Source: Halomonas sp. 'Soap Lake #6'
Lineage (GTDB): Bacteria; Pseudomonadota; Gammaproteobacteria; Pseudomonadales; Halomonadaceae
Assembly (NCBI RefSeq): GCF_003031405.1
Contig: NZ_CP020469.1
Location: forward strand, 3,534,001 to 3,598,000
Direction of reading: 5' to 3'
DNA length: 64,000 nucleotides
Shown here: one piece after another, positions 48,065 through 58,048 of the stretch
Position numbering within the stretch: the stretch's first letter is position 1
Layout of the letters: every line of letters starts with the position of its first letter
Made by a program: the position numbers and the translations under genes
The notes under the pieces: model-generated
What the model was told of the DNA's origin: nothing
Seen by the model: only the letters and a program-made list of their open reading frames with translations
Database searches by the model: none

Positions 48065-51000
48065 TTTGGCGCTCTCCCTTGGGATCGTAGAAAATAGTGC
48101 TGACAATTTCGGCTTCATAGGTCTGGCCGTCTGCCATGGGTAGATAAACTGTCTCGCCCATTTTCTTGAGGCCACCCTTAACCACCGCTAAGGCAAAGCC
48201 GCTGTTTAGGGTTGGGCTGAAGTAGCTTGAGGTGACATGCCCTGCCATAGGCATGGGGATCGCATGATTAGGATCAAATACGATCTGGGCGCCTTCCTCG
48301 AGCACCACCTTCGGATCCTTAGGCCTTAGGCCCACCAACTGCTTGCGGTTCTCGCGCTTGGTGTCAGTACGTGTCAGAGCTCGCTTGCCAATCCATGAGA
48401 AGGGCTTGTCGTAACCTACGCACCACTGCATGCCTAGGTCTTCCGGAGTAACCGAACCGTCAGTTTCCTGACCAACAATGATAAAGCCCTTTTCAGCCCG
48501 TAGGACATGCATGGTCTCTGTGCCATAGGGCGTCAAGCCATACTTCCCCCCATGCTTAAATAGGGCCTGCCACACATGCATGGCGTAGTTGGCTTGCACG
48601 TTAATCTCAAAGGTCAACTCACCCGTAAAGGAGATGCGATAGACACGCGCTGGCACACCGGCCACATTTCCGGCTCGCCACTCCATAAACTTAAAGCTAT
48701 CGCGGTCGAGGTCTATGTCCGTGATTTCGGAGAGCAGATTGCGCGCTTCTGGGCCAGTGATCGTCATGGTGGCCCAATGGTCAGTCACTGAAGAGCAGTA
48801 GACATCCAGCTCTGGCCACTCAGTCTGATGCCACAGCTCCAGCCATTCCAGGATCGCTGCCGCACCACCGGTGGTAGTGGTCATCAAAAAGTGATTTTCA
48901 GCAAGACAGCTGGTCACACCGTCGTCGGTGACCATGCCATCGTCTTTGCACATCAGGCCGTAACGGCACTTACCTACCGCTAGTTTTTCCCACTTGTTTG
49001 TATAAATCCGCGACAGGAATTCACGCGCATCCGGCCCTTGAATATCGATCTTGCCAAGCGTCGAGGCATCTAGGATACCGACCTTCTCGCGCACCGCCAG
49101 GCACTCGCGAGCAACCGCTTCCGCCATACTCTCGCGTTCGCCATTGGCGGCCCCTGCGCGTTTTTGTGGATAGTACCAGGGCCGTTTCCACTGACCGACA
49201 TCCTCAAACTCGGCGCCGCGCTCGACGTGCCACTGATGGAGAGCGGTATAGCGCTCTGGATCGAACAGGTCACGGCAGTGACGTCCGACGATGGCACCGA
49301 AGGTTACCGGGGTATAGTTGGGACGGAACACCGTGGTGCCCACTTCGGGGATGGATCGGTTCAAGCAGCGCGCTGCAATCGCCATACCATTAATATTGCC
49401 CAACTTGCCTTGGTCAGTGCCGAAGCCCATAGCGGTATAGCGCTTAATGTGCTCGATGGACTCAAAGCCTTCCCGAGTCGCCAGCTCAATACCTGCGGCT
49501 GTCACGTCATTCTGTAGGTCGACGAACTGTTTAGGCCCGCGCAGTGTAGGCTTCTCATGAGGCACTTGGAAGAGCGCCACTGCAGCACCTTGCTGCAGGC
49601 GTTCCGCGCTAGGCAGACTAACTGCCTGGGCGTCATGTCCTGTGGCTACCGCAGCTTTGATGCCCGCTTCAATACCCTCAGCGAGTACGTCACCCAAAGC
49701 ATAAGTGCCATTAGCACCGCCACACGCCTGCACACCCTTCACTAGGCCCGGCACAAAGCCGAGGATATCGTCACGCCAAGTAGGCCGTGCACCGGTATGG
49801 GAAGCCAGGTGAATTACGGGGCTGTAGCCTCCGGAGCTGGCGATGGTATCGCAGGCCAGTTCCTGGATCGGGCCACTCACTTGGTAGGCGCCAATATCGA
49901 TCTTGACAATCCGTGCGGCGGTGACCCGGTTGCTGCCTTTCGCCTCTATAACGGCACTACCAGCAATGATCTTGATGCCTTGGGCTCGGGCGGCATCGAC
50001 CCAGTCACCATCGGGTGCCTGACGAGCATCAACGATAGCCACTACCTCGCAACCGGCTTCCTTCCAGTCTAAGGCAGCGCGATAGCCGTAGTCGTTGCTG
50101 GTAGAGAGCACCAGTTGACGCCCCGGCACCACGCCATAGCGACGAATGTAGGTAGACACAGCACCCGCCAACATATTACCCGGCACGTCGTTACCCGCGT
50201 AAACCAGCGGCCGCTCGTGGGCGCCTGTGGCTAGGATCACCTGACCAGCGCGTACCCGATGCATACGGGCACGCACCGGGCGGTGACCATTGACAACAAA
50301 GGCTGTTTCACCTAGGTGCTCGGTACGCCGCTCGTGCAGAGTCACAAAATTGTGATCGTGATAACCGTTAGCCGTGGTGCGTGGCAGCAATGTAACGTTC
50401 TCACATCCGGCTAACTCCTCCAGCACCCGAGCAACCCACTGGTCTGCCGGCTTGCCATCCAGAGTTTCGCGGCTATCCAGTAGTGCGCCGCCCATCTCTT
50501 CTTGCTCATCAGCAACAATCACCCGTGCACCGCTGCGGGCAGCAGCCAATGCTGCAGACAAGCCAGCTGCACCAGCACCAACGACCAGCACATCGCAGTG
50601 TTGATGAAGGTGATCATAGCTGTCCGGATCGGCTTCCATCGGGCTGCGGCCCAGACCAGCCGCCTTACGAATGTACTTTTCGTAGGTCAGCCACATCGAC
50701 GCCGGTGCCATAAACGTCTTGTAGTAGAAGCCTGGTGGCATAAACTGCCCACCCAGCTTGCCAATCAAGCCCATTAGGTCGCGCTGTACATTAGGCCAGC
50801 CATTGGTGCTTCGAGCGGCCAGATCGTTAAATAACGCCTGCTGAGTGGCACGCACGTTAGGCACCTGGGCCGCTTCACTGCTGCCCAATTGAACAATGGC
50901 ATTGGGTTCTTCAGCACCTGCGGCGACAATGCCTCTGGGGCGCGAGTACTTAAAGCTGCGGTTAACGATATCAACACCGTTAGCCAATAGTGCTGAAGCC

Positions 51001-51119
51001 AGGGTGTCCCCCGGATGCCCTTGATAGTGCTGGCCATTGAAGGTGAAATTCAACGTGCGAGAACGGTCGATACGGCCGCCTGTATCAAGGCGGAACACTT
51101 GTTGCTTTGACTGACTCAT
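48057..51119 (-). CDS. soxA: Sarcosine oxidase alpha subunit
   Basis: The 1020-residue large subunit. A 2Fe-2S-like N-terminal domain (~20-100, without a full cysteine cluster) is followed by an NAD/FAD Rossmann region with VVGAGAAGLSAALAAARSG (~residue 175) and a C-terminal aminomethyltransferase-like folate-binding domain (~600-1000). The holoenzyme oxidises sarcosine to glycine, passing the methyl to THF as 5,10-methylene-THF. It overlaps soxD by ATGA at its start and soxG at its end; AAGGAG precedes the start. Confidence 0.96.
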   Translation of the reverse strand: MSQSKQQVFRLDTGGRIDRSRTLNFTFNGQHYQGHPGDTLASALLANGVDIVNRSFKYSRPRGIVAAGAEEPNAIVQLGSSEAAQVPNVRATQQALFNDLAARSTNGWPNVQRDLMGLIGKLGGQFMPPGFYYKTFMAPASMWLTYEKYIRKAAGLGRSPMEADPDSYDHLHQHCDVLVVGAGAAGLSAALAAARSGARVIVADEQEEMGGALLDSRETLDGKPADQWVARVLEELAGCENVTLLPRTTANGYHDHNFVTLHERRTEHLGETAFVVNGHRPVRARMHRVRAGQVILATGAHERPLVYAGNDVPGNMLAGAVSTYIRRYGVVPGRQLVLSTSNDYGYRAALDWKEAGCEVVAIVDARQAPDGDWVDAARAQGIKIIAGSAVIEAKGSNRVTAARIVKIDIGAYQVSGPIQELACDTIASSGGYSPVIHLASHTGARPTWRDDILGFVPGLVKGVQACGGANGTYALGDVLAEGIEAGIKAAVATGHDAQAVSLPSAERLQQGAAVALFQVPHEKPTLRGPKQFVDLQNDVTAAGIELATREGFESIEHIKRYTAMGFGTDQGKLGNINGMAIAARCLNRSIPEVGTTVFRPNYTPVTFGAIVGRHCRDLFDPERYTALHQWHVERGAEFEDVGQWKRPWYYPQKRAGAANGERESMAEAVARECLAVREKVGILDASTLGKIDIQGPDAREFLSRIYTNKWEKLAVGKCRYGLMCKDDGMVTDDGVTSCLAENHFLMTTTTGGAAAILEWLELWHQTEWPELDVYCSSVTDHWATMTITGPEARNLLSEITDIDLDRDSFKFMEWRAGNVAGVPARVYRISFTGELTFEINVQANYAMHVWQALFKHGGKYGLTPYGTETMHVLRAEKGFIIVGQETDGSVTPEDLGMQWCVGYDKPFSWIGKRALTRTDTKRENRKQLVGLRPKDPKVVLEEGAQIVFDPNHAIPMPMAGHVTSSYFSPTLNSGFALAVVKGGLKKMGETVYLPMADGQTYEAEIVSTIFYDPKGERQNV

Positions 51120-51457
51120 GCCCGCACTCCTTCTTGATGACTAACCGCTGCAGCCTCGCGAGGCTGGTTCTGGCTATCAGCAGTAATCGACGGCTGCTCG
51201 CCCATTTTGTAGGTCTCGAGAATCTCGTAGCTCACCGTGTGGCGCGTTACGTTGAAGAATTTTCGGCAACCCACCGCATGCACCCACATTTCGTGATGCA
51301 CACCACGGGGGTTGTCGCGGAAGAAAAGGTAGTCCCCCCACTCTTCGTCGCTACACGCCTCGGGCTCCTTAGGGCGTTCAAGATGCGCCTGGCCCTTGGG
51401 GTGAAACTCCTCTTCCTCACGGTGTTCGCCGCAGTAGGGGCAGTAGATATAGAACAT
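51116..51457 (-). CDS. soxD: Sarcosine oxidase delta subunit
   Basis: A 113-residue zinc-binding small subunit. Cys6 and Cys9 (YCPYCGEHRE), His ~57-60 in GVHHEMW, and Cys ~67 in AVGCRKFFN are the expected zinc ligands. AAGGAG lies before the start, and the stop overlaps the soxA start. The C-terminal ~20 residues form a variable tail. Confidence 0.95.
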   Translation of the reverse strand: MFYIYCPYCGEHREEEEFHPKGQAHLERPKEPEACSDEEWGDYLFFRDNPRGVHHEMWVHAVGCRKFFNVTRHTVSYEILETYKMGEQPSITADSQNQPREAAAVSHQEGVRA

Positions 51458-51468
51458 GCGGATACTCC

Positions 51469-52719
51469 TTAGTGGGCCACGCCGGCAGCGCCGTGCTCGT
51501 CAATCAGCGCCCCGCTATGGAAGCGGAACATGGAGAACGGCTCAGCGATGGGGTGCATCTCACCCTTAGCCAAGCTGGCGGCGAACACATGCCCTGACCC
51601 TGGAGTGGCTTTGAAGCCACCAGTACCCCAGCCACAGTTGAAGTACAAACCCTTCACCGGTGTTTTGGAGATGATCGGACAGGCATCCGGACAGGTATCA
51701 ACGATACCGCCCCACTGACGATTCATACGCACCCGAGAGAAGATCGGGAACATCTCGACGATCGCCTGGAGGGTGTGTTCCACGGTGGGGTAGCTGCCGC
51801 GCTGACCATAACCGTTATAGCCGTCAATACCAGCACCGATCACCAAGTCACCCTTATCGGACTGGCTGATATAACCATGCACGTGGTTTGACATTACTAC
51901 AGTATCGAGGATCGGCTTGATCGGCTCGGAGACCAGGGCCTGTAATGGATGGGATTCCAACGGCAAGTTAAAGCCGCCCATTTTAGCCAGCACGCTGGAA
52001 TTACCAGCGGCCACGCAGCCCACGGTTTTGGCCTCAATGTCGCCACGGTTGGTGTGTACACCATAGATCTGTCCGTCACGGATCTTGAAGCCGGTGACTT
52101 CGGTCTGCTGAAGGATATCCACCCCGTGGGCATCAGCGCCGCGGGCATAGCCCCAGGCCACTGCATCGTGGCGTGCTACACCGGCACGTGGCTGCCAGGA
52201 AGCGCCCATTACCGGGTAGCGGGCGTTCTTGGAGCAATCCATGATCGGCACCAACTCCTGCACGCCCTTGGCGTCCAGTACCTCGCCGTCGATGCCATTT
52301 AAGCGATTGGCATTAACCCGGCGCTGGATATCGCGCATGTCCTGCAGGGTATGCCCTAGATTGAGCACCCCACGCTGGGAGAACATAACGTTGTAGTTAA
52401 GGTCTTGGGAGAGTCCTTCCCATAGTTTCATGGCATGTTCGTAAAGGGCTGCCGCCTCGTCCCATAAGTAATTGGAACGCACGATAGTGGTATTACGGGC
52501 AGTATTACCACCACCCAACCACCCCTTTTCAATCACTGCTACGTTCTTGACGCCGAACTCTTTGGCCAAGTAGTAGGCCGTGGCCAAGCCATGTCCACCA
52601 CCGCCGACGATGATCACATCGTACTGCTTCTTAGGCGTGGGATTGCGCCATTGGCGCTCCCAGTTTTCATGGTGGCTCAGCGCGTGCTTGACCAGGCCGA
52701 AGCCGGAATAGCGTTGCAT
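51469..52719 (-). CDS. soxB: Sarcosine oxidase beta subunit
   Basis: The 416-residue flavoprotein subunit. The FAD-binding motif [15 protein letters not shown] lies at ~residues 38-52. [19 protein letters not shown] (~residues 66-84) contains the region where FMN is covalently bound in characterised enzymes. It oxidises sarcosine in the heterotetramer. AAGGAG sets the start. It lies 11 bp before soxD and 47 bp after glyA. Confidence 0.96.
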   Translation of the reverse strand: MQRYSGFGLVKHALSHHENWERQWRNPTPKKQYDVIIVGGGGHGLATAYYLAKEFGVKNVAVIEKGWLGGGNTARNTTIVRSNYLWDEAAALYEHAMKLWEGLSQDLNYNVMFSQRGVLNLGHTLQDMRDIQRRVNANRLNGIDGEVLDAKGVQELVPIMDCSKNARYPVMGASWQPRAGVARHDAVAWGYARGADAHGVDILQQTEVTGFKIRDGQIYGVHTNRGDIEAKTVGCVAAGNSSVLAKMGGFNLPLESHPLQALVSEPIKPILDTVVMSNHVHGYISQSDKGDLVIGAGIDGYNGYGQRGSYPTVEHTLQAIVEMFPIFSRVRMNRQWGGIVDTCPDACPIISKTPVKGLYFNCGWGTGGFKATPGSGHVFAASLAKGEMHPIAEPFSMFRFHSGALIDEHGAAGVAH

Positions 52720-52766
52720 AGTGGTCTCCTTAGTTCAGCCGCGCCGGGCCCTGCCGGCAAGCCGAT

Positions 52767-54080
52767 TCAAGCAATGGATGCGGCGACTTCAGCGACAGCT
52801 TCAGCGTAGACAGGGTGCCGTGCACATATGTCGGTCACCTTGGCCCGTACCTCGGCCTCAATGGCAGCGGTATCACTACCTGCAGCCAATCCGTCCAGAA
52901 TGTCGCAGATCCATCCAGCCAGCTCGTTACACTCCTGGGCATCAAAGCCGCGAGTCGTTACTGCTGGGGTGCCGATACGCAACCCAGAGGTTACGAAGGG
53001 GCTTTGGGGATCGTTAGGCACCGTATTCTTGTTGACCGTAATATGCGCGCGCCCCAGGGCAGCATCCGCATCTTTGCCCGTGACACCCTGCTGAATGAGC
53101 GATACAAGGAAGAGATGGTCATCGGTTCCGCCAGACACCACGTCATAGCCACGATCAACGAACACCTGGGCCATAGACTGAGCGTTATCAATTACTTGCT
53201 GCTGGTAGCGCACAAAATCCTGGTTCATGGCTTCCTTAAAAGCCACTGCCTTAGCGGCAATCACATGCATTAATGGGCCACCCTGCTGGCCTGGAAAGAC
53301 CGCACCATTAAGCTTTTTATAAAGATCTTCGTCGCCATGAGCGGAGAGGATCAAACCACCACGTGGGCCACGCAGCGTTTTATGGGTCGTAGTGGTGACT
53401 ACATGGGCGTAAGGGAGCGGGCTTGGGTAGAGACCAGCGGCCACCAGACCAGCGACGTGCGCCATATCGACCATCAGGTAGGCGCCCACCTCATCGGCGA
53501 TGTCACGAAAGCGCCGCCAATCCACCACTCGTGAGTAGGCAGAGAAACCAGCGATAATCATTTTCGGCTGATGCTCGCGGGCCAAGCGCTCAACCTCTTC
53601 GTAGTCAATCTCACCGGTTTCCGGATTCAGGCCGTACTGCACCGCGTTGTAATGCTTGCCTGAGAAGTTCGGGGCGGCACCATGGGTTAAGTGCCCACCG
53701 TGGGCAAGGCTCATACCCAGCACTGTATCGCCTGGCTTAACCAACGCCATAAACACAGCAGCATTGGCTTGGGCGCCAGAATGCGGCTGCACATTGGCAT
53801 AGTTGGCACTAAAAAGGCTGCAAGCTCGCTCAATGGCCAATGCTTCAACCTTATCCACAAACTCGCATCCGCCGTAGTAGCGACGACCAGGGTAGCCTTC
53901 TGCATACTTGTTAGTCAGCTGCGTGCCTTGCGCCTCCATAACAAGTTTACTGGTATAATTTTCGGAGGCGATCAATTCAATATGCGCTTCTTGGCGCACC
54001 GTTTCTTCAGCAATTGCTTCGGCAAGCAGACTGTCGTAACTGGCCAAACGGGCGTTGGGAGAAAAATTATTTTGAAGCAT
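52767..54080 (-). CDS. glyA: Serine hydroxymethyltransferase
   Basis: A 437-residue PLP enzyme joining glycine and 5,10-methylene-THF to serine, using both products of sarcosine oxidase. The PLP lysine lies in [16 protein letters not shown] (~residue 234); HSGAQAN and [12 protein letters not shown] are conserved. The longest frame starts 7 codons upstream, but that ATG leads straight into GAGGAGG, the ribosome-binding site for the chosen ATG at 54080. It heads the glyA-soxBDAG-purU unit. A genome usually also has a housekeeping glyA elsewhere; this copy is catabolic by context. Confidence 0.95.
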   Translation of the reverse strand: MLQNNFSPNARLASYDSLLAEAIAEETVRQEAHIELIASENYTSKLVMEAQGTQLTNKYAEGYPGRRYYGGCEFVDKVEALAIERACSLFSANYANVQPHSGAQANAAVFMALVKPGDTVLGMSLAHGGHLTHGAAPNFSGKHYNAVQYGLNPETGEIDYEEVERLAREHQPKMIIAGFSAYSRVVDWRRFRDIADEVGAYLMVDMAHVAGLVAAGLYPSPLPYAHVVTTTTHKTLRGPRGGLILSAHGDEDLYKKLNGAVFPGQQGGPLMHVIAAKAVAFKEAMNQDFVRYQQQVIDNAQSMAQVFVDRGYDVVSGGTDDHLFLVSLIQQGVTGKDADAALGRAHITVNKNTVPNDPQSPFVTSGLRIGTPAVTTRGFDAQECNELAGWICDILDGLAAGSDTAAIEAEVRAKVTDICARHPVYAEAVAEVAASIA

Positions 54081-54390
54081 TACCGCCTCCTCATTAGTCA
54101 CTTTGTTATTAAGTGCTGGACATACTCTTTAATGCTGATAAACCCAGGTCGCTTTCAACCAAAGTCCCTATCAACGCGTTTATACCGCGATACTATCGTT
54201 GGTTTCCGGGCCCAAGATGCTTAGCGACGTCACCACCCGATGTATTTGCGACATTGGCGTCAATTAGGCAGGCTTCGTAAATAAACCGTCATTTATTACC
54301 AATAAAAATAAAACGCCCTAAACGGCAAAAGCCATAAAGGGCGCTTCACTATCTGTATTAAAAATACTGTATTAAAAACGTCTGCCAGCG
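54081..54390. other. Intergenic region gbcB-glyA
   Basis: 310 bp. The gbcB side holds the terminator at 54308-54345; the rest (54102-54300) is the promoter/leader of glyA. I looked for a glycine riboswitch and saw none. TTGACG occurs on the minus strand, but no matching -10 at normal spacing. Confidence 0.6.
54308..54345 (-). terminator. Terminator after gbcB
   Basis: On the minus strand CGCCCT (54338-54343 arm) pairs with AGGGCG (54314-54319 arm), with an inner GGC/GCC pairing, followed by a TTTTATTTTTATT tract. It lies 46 bp beyond the gbcB stop. Confidence 0.8.
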
Positions 54391-55497
54391 CTAGAAATCG
54401 ACGATGAGATCCCCTTTCGGACGACTACAACAAGACAGAATATAGCCTTCTTCAACATCCTCCTCGGTAATACCACCGTTATGCTCCATTTCCACCTCAC
54501 CCGATTTTAGCTCTACTCGGCAAGTACCGCATATCCCCATACCACAGGCCTTGGGAATGTGCAGACCAAGCTTCGCCGCTGCTGCATGGACTGTCTCACC
54601 CGGCTGGATACGCACGCTTTTTCCGGAAGACGCAAACTCTATGCTGTACAGGTCACTAGTATCGATATTTTCGGCGTCAACTTCTGCTTGCTCAGCCAGC
54701 TCAAGGGCCTCCTCCTGCACCTCCACTGGGGTCGCTCCGAATGACTCCTCGTGGTACCGGGCCATATCGAAACCATTGTTCTTGAGCAGGTTCTTGACGG
54801 CATTCATATAGGGCGTGGGGCCACAGCAGAAGATCTCCCGATCCATGAAATCGGGGGCCATCAGATCCAACATGGCCTGGCTCAGATAGCCACGAAAGCC
54901 GGCCCAGGCCTCGCCCAGTTCGTCGCTGCGTTCACAGACGATATGCAGTTTGAACTCAGGGATCCGCGAGAAGATATGCTCCAGCTCGCGGTGAAAGATG
55001 ATATCCCGGGGCGAGCGGGCACTGTGGATAAACTCCAGGTCCACCAGAGAGTTGGTGTCGAAGAACCAGCGCGCCATAGACATCAGCGGAGTGATACCGA
55101 CGCCGCCAGAGAGCATCAGCAACTTATCTGCCGGGTAGTCGATGGCATTGAAGTTACCCACCGGGCCATGCACTGCTAGCTCGTCGTTGATCCTGAGGTT
55201 GTCATGCAGCCAGTTAGAGACACGCCCCCCGGGCACCCGCTTGACAGTGATAGAAAAACTATAGGGCACAGAGGGGGAACTGGAGATGGTGTAGGAGCGC
55301 ATCACCTGCTCGCCATCGATCTCAAGTTCAAGGGTCACGAACTGCCCCGGCTTGAAGAAGTACAGCACCGGCTGCTCGGCCATGAAGCAGAAAGTACGCA
55401 CGTCCCAGGTCTCCTGGATCACCTTGACGCAGCGCACCAGGTGGCGGCCATTAGTCCAGGTTTGGGTCGTGACCGGATTGAAGAAATTAGTTGTCAT
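54391..55497 (-). CDS. gbcB: Glycine betaine demethylase ferredoxin-reductase subunit GbcB
   Basis: A 368-residue electron-transfer partner of GbcA. The FAD-binding domain (~residues 20-120) has RSYTISSSPS, the NAD-binding domain (~120-265) has MLSGGVGITPLMSM and FCCGPTPYM, and a C-terminal plant-type 2Fe-2S domain (~285-368) has CGMGICGTC and a final Cys pair. It passes electrons from NADH to the Rieske oxygenase. Transcribed divergently from gbcA across 359 bp. Confidence 0.93.
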   Translation of the reverse strand: MTTNFFNPVTTQTWTNGRHLVRCVKVIQETWDVRTFCFMAEQPVLYFFKPGQFVTLELEIDGEQVMRSYTISSSPSVPYSFSITVKRVPGGRVSNWLHDNLRINDELAVHGPVGNFNAIDYPADKLLMLSGGVGITPLMSMARWFFDTNSLVDLEFIHSARSPRDIIFHRELEHIFSRIPEFKLHIVCERSDELGEAWAGFRGYLSQAMLDLMAPDFMDREIFCCGPTPYMNAVKNLLKNNGFDMARYHEESFGATPVEVQEEALELAEQAEVDAENIDTSDLYSIEFASSGKSVRIQPGETVHAAAAKLGLHIPKACGMGICGTCRVELKSGEVEMEHNGGITEEDVEEGYILSCCSRPKGDLIVDF

Positions 55498-55856
55498 TAT
55501 CGCCTCTGCCTGACCAAGCCACCATCTTATACATCACTGGTCCGTATCTATTACGGCCAGCACCTTTGATGTGCATTTTGGGGACGCGTCCCCTAGCTAA
55601 CTTACCTGACAGCGACGCACACTTACCTCGTGCCACTCTTTATCGTTTAGAAACCTCTGTTTTAGTCGCCACTACGCCATCTGATGTCGCGGGCAGATAA
55701 TTAGTAGGGGTTAGCCTGCAACACAATCTGTCACTGAATCAGGTCACGGCTGAATACAACGCCAGGTTACGCAACAGAACAACAAGATATGCAATCTTGA
55801 CTAACGGCCGTATCGCAGCCCTTGAGAGGGAAGCGGTGGTTTATGAGGATACTGGT
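55498..55856. promoter_or_regulatory. Divergent gbcA/gbcB control region
   Basis: 359 bp without a gene. A perfect 14-bp palindrome GGGGACGCGTCCCC lies at 55580-55593, 83 bp upstream of gbcB. No GTGTACAC word like the TetR operator occurs here. In Pseudomonas these genes are activated by GbdR; I cannot confirm a GbdR site. Confidence 0.55.
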
Positions 55857-57140
55857 ATGGAAAAAAGTGTTTCTATGATGAGCGACCCACTCGCTGCGGC
55901 TCGCGAATCGACGGCCAAGATGCTGCAAGAAAGGGCGCGCACCTTCTCGCTTCCGCAGCCGTTTTATAACGACGCTCGCCTGTTCGCTCTCGATATGCAA
56001 GAGGTTTTCGAGAAAGAGTGGCTGTTTGCGGGCATGACCTGTGAGATCCCTGCCAAGGGTAACTTCATGACATTGGATGTTGGAGATAATCCAATTGTCA
56101 TCGTGCGCGGCAGTGAAGGCACTATTCATGCGTTTTACAATGTGTGCCGCCACCGTGGATCGCGCCTTTGCACTAAGGACAAGGGCAAGGTTGCGAAACT
56201 CGTCTGCCCCTACCACCAGTGGACCTACGAGCTTGACGGTCGATTGTTATTTGCCGGTAGCGATATGGGCACTGACTTCAACCTTGATCAATTTGGGCTC
56301 AAGCCGGTTAGCGTTTGTACAGCTGGTGGCTTTATCTTTATCAATCTAAGCGATGAGCCCCCCGCCATCGACGATTTCCTGCAAACACTTGAGCATTACC
56401 TTGAGCCGTACCAGATGGACAACGTCAAGGTTGCCGTAGAGTCCAGTATCGTCGAGCAAGCCAACTGGAAGCTGGTAATCGAAAATAACCGTGAGTGTTA
56501 TCACTGTAACGGCTCCCACCCTGAACTGCTTAACTCCCTGCAAGAGTTTGATGACACCGAAGATCCCCGTGCGACGCCTGCTTATAAAGAGCTAGTAGCG
56601 CGCAAACAAGCAGATTGGGATGAGGAGCAGGTTCCTTACCAGTTGAAGCGCTTTGGCAAACGTAATCGCCTGACCCGAACGCCACTGTTGGATGGCATTG
56701 TGTCCATGACGATGGATGGCAAACCCGGCAGCAAGAAGTTAATGGGGCGTTTATCAAGCCCTGACATGGGCTCACTGCGTATCCTGCATCTGCCCAATTC
56801 ATGGAACCATTTCATGGGCGACCACGCGGTTGTGTTCCGCGTACTGCCGATTGGCCCCCAGCAAACCGTGGTGACCACCAAATGGCTGGTACACAAGGAT
56901 GCTGTAGAAGGTGTCGACTACGATCCCGAACAACTGCGTCGAGTATGGGACGCGACCAACGATCAGGATCGCCAACTGGCCGAAGAGAACCAACGCGGCA
57001 TCAATTCCAAGGCTTACCAGCCCGGCCCCTACTCCGAGACCTATGAGTTCGGTGTTATCGACTTTATCGACTGGTATGCAGCTCGCATGCTGGAGAATTT
57101 AGGCCACGATGCGCCTACGCTGCATTTAGCGAAAGGGTGA
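55857..57140 (+). CDS. gbcA: Glycine betaine demethylase Rieske oxygenase subunit GbcA
   Basis: A 427-residue Rieske non-heme iron oxygenase that demethylates glycine betaine to dimethylglycine, releasing formaldehyde. Rieske ligands are C97, H99, C117 and H120 (CRHRGSRL, CPYHQW). The mononuclear iron histidines are H216 and H221 in RECYHCNGSHPEL; the Asp ligand is expected near residue 365. The open frame extends 20 codons upstream, but GAGGAT before ATG 55857 and family length favour this start. Confidence 0.94.
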   Translation: MEKSVSMMSDPLAAARESTAKMLQERARTFSLPQPFYNDARLFALDMQEVFEKEWLFAGMTCEIPAKGNFMTLDVGDNPIVIVRGSEGTIHAFYNVCRHRGSRLCTKDKGKVAKLVCPYHQWTYELDGRLLFAGSDMGTDFNLDQFGLKPVSVCTAGGFIFINLSDEPPAIDDFLQTLEHYLEPYQMDNVKVAVESSIVEQANWKLVIENNRECYHCNGSHPELLNSLQEFDDTEDPRATPAYKELVARKQADWDEEQVPYQLKRFGKRNRLTRTPLLDGIVSMTMDGKPGSKKLMGRLSSPDMGSLRILHLPNSWNHFMGDHAVVFRVLPIGPQQTVVTTKWLVHKDAVEGVDYDPEQLRRVWDATNDQDRQLAEENQRGINSKAYQPGPYSETYEFGVIDFIDWYAARMLENLGHDAPTLHLAKG

Positions 57141-57192
57141 GATCTAAAGGCAGCGACGGTCACCGTCTCTAGGGCTCAGCTATAGTAAAAGA

Positions 57193-57229
57193 CAAAGTGT
57201 ACACATAAGAGACACCTGTGTACACTTTG
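57193..57229. promoter_or_regulatory. Perfect inverted-repeat operator before the TetR gene
   Basis: CAAAGTGTACAC (57193-57204), 13-base spacer, GTGTACACTTTG (57218-57229). Each arm contains the 8-bp palindrome GTGTACAC, so the site could bind two dimers. It lies 27 bp before the TetR start, a standard position for autorepression. Confidence 0.85.
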
Positions 57230-57255
57230 CTGCCACACTACTAGAGGCTAGTGCA

Positions 57256-57891
57256 ATGCCCTCCACAGACACGCCCACCGCCAAGGGCTCCCCAGACGTC
57301 TGGCTTGATGCGGCGTTTGAGATGCTCCTCAAATCGGGCGTCGATAGCGTACGCATTCTTCCTCTGGCCAAGCGGCTAAAGCTTTCTCGGACCAGTTTCT
57401 ACTGGTTCTTTAAGGACCGCGAGGCGCTGCTGGAGGCACTGATTGCACGCTGGCGTAAAAAGAATACCCAGAGTTTGGTGCATCAGACAGAAGCCTATGC
57501 CGAGAATATCGTCGAGGCGATACTCAATGTCTTCGACTGCTGGCTGAACCCTCAGTTGTTCGACTCCCAGCTAGAGTTTGCCATGCGCAGTTGGGCGCTA
57601 CAGTCGGCACCAGTGATGCGTGAAATCGATGCTGCCGATGCCAAACGTATCGAAGCACTGACGCGGATGTTCGAGCGCTACGGCTATGATCCGCTGGCGG
57701 CCAATGTTCGTGGCCGCACCATCTACCTAACCCAGATCGGTTATATCTCGATGAACACCCAGGAACCACTTGAGGTGCGTATGCAGCGTATTCCCGCCTA
57801 TGTCGAGATATTCACCGGCCAGTCTCCTGGCTCCAAAGAACTACAACGCTTTCATGCCCGTCATGGGTACTCTCCAGCCAGCACCGGTTAG
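57256..57891 (+). CDS. TetR/AcrR-family transcriptional regulator
   Basis: A 211-residue regulator. The N-terminal HTH (~residues 14-62) reads WLDAAFEMLLKSGVDSVRI then LAKRLKLSRTSFYWFFKDRE, typical of TetR recognition helices. The C-terminal ligand domain is helical. Its position between gbcA and dgcA, with the inverted repeat directly upstream, makes a role in betaine or dimethylglycine catabolism likely. It is not BetI by sequence. The ligand is unknown. Confidence 0.88.
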   Translation: MPSTDTPTAKGSPDVWLDAAFEMLLKSGVDSVRILPLAKRLKLSRTSFYWFFKDREALLEALIARWRKKNTQSLVHQTEAYAENIVEAILNVFDCWLNPQLFDSQLEFAMRSWALQSAPVMREIDAADAKRIEALTRMFERYGYDPLAANVRGRTIYLTQIGYISMNTQEPLEVRMQRIPAYVEIFTGQSPGSKELQRFHARHGYSPASTG

Positions 57892-57986
57892 CCCGCAGCA
57901 AGCCTGATCGGCTAACGCCGCCCACTGCCCCGACGTACTAACAGTCAAACATGCTCGCCCCTCAATGTACACCAATGAACATTATA

Positions 57987-58016
57987 TTGACAACAGTGAA
58001 CACAAGCGCCTAGATT
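57987..58016 (+). promoter_or_regulatory. Candidate sigma-70 promoter of dgcA
   Basis: TTGACA (57987-57992), 18-base spacer, TAGATT (58011-58016), ending 33 bp before the preferred dgcA start. A TGTACACC word resembling one arm of the TetR operator lies just upstream (57965-57973). Confidence 0.55.
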
Positions 58017-58048
58017 TATCAAATACACAACAAACTGGCACCCCTCCC

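Noticed and set aside
52045..52060. GTGTACAC-containing word resembling the TetR operator
   Set aside because: It lies inside the soxB coding sequence as a single arm without a partner; likely chance.
54102..54300. Glycine riboswitch in front of glyA
   Set aside because: Neither the conserved aptamer words nor a tandem hairpin arrangement could be found in the leader.
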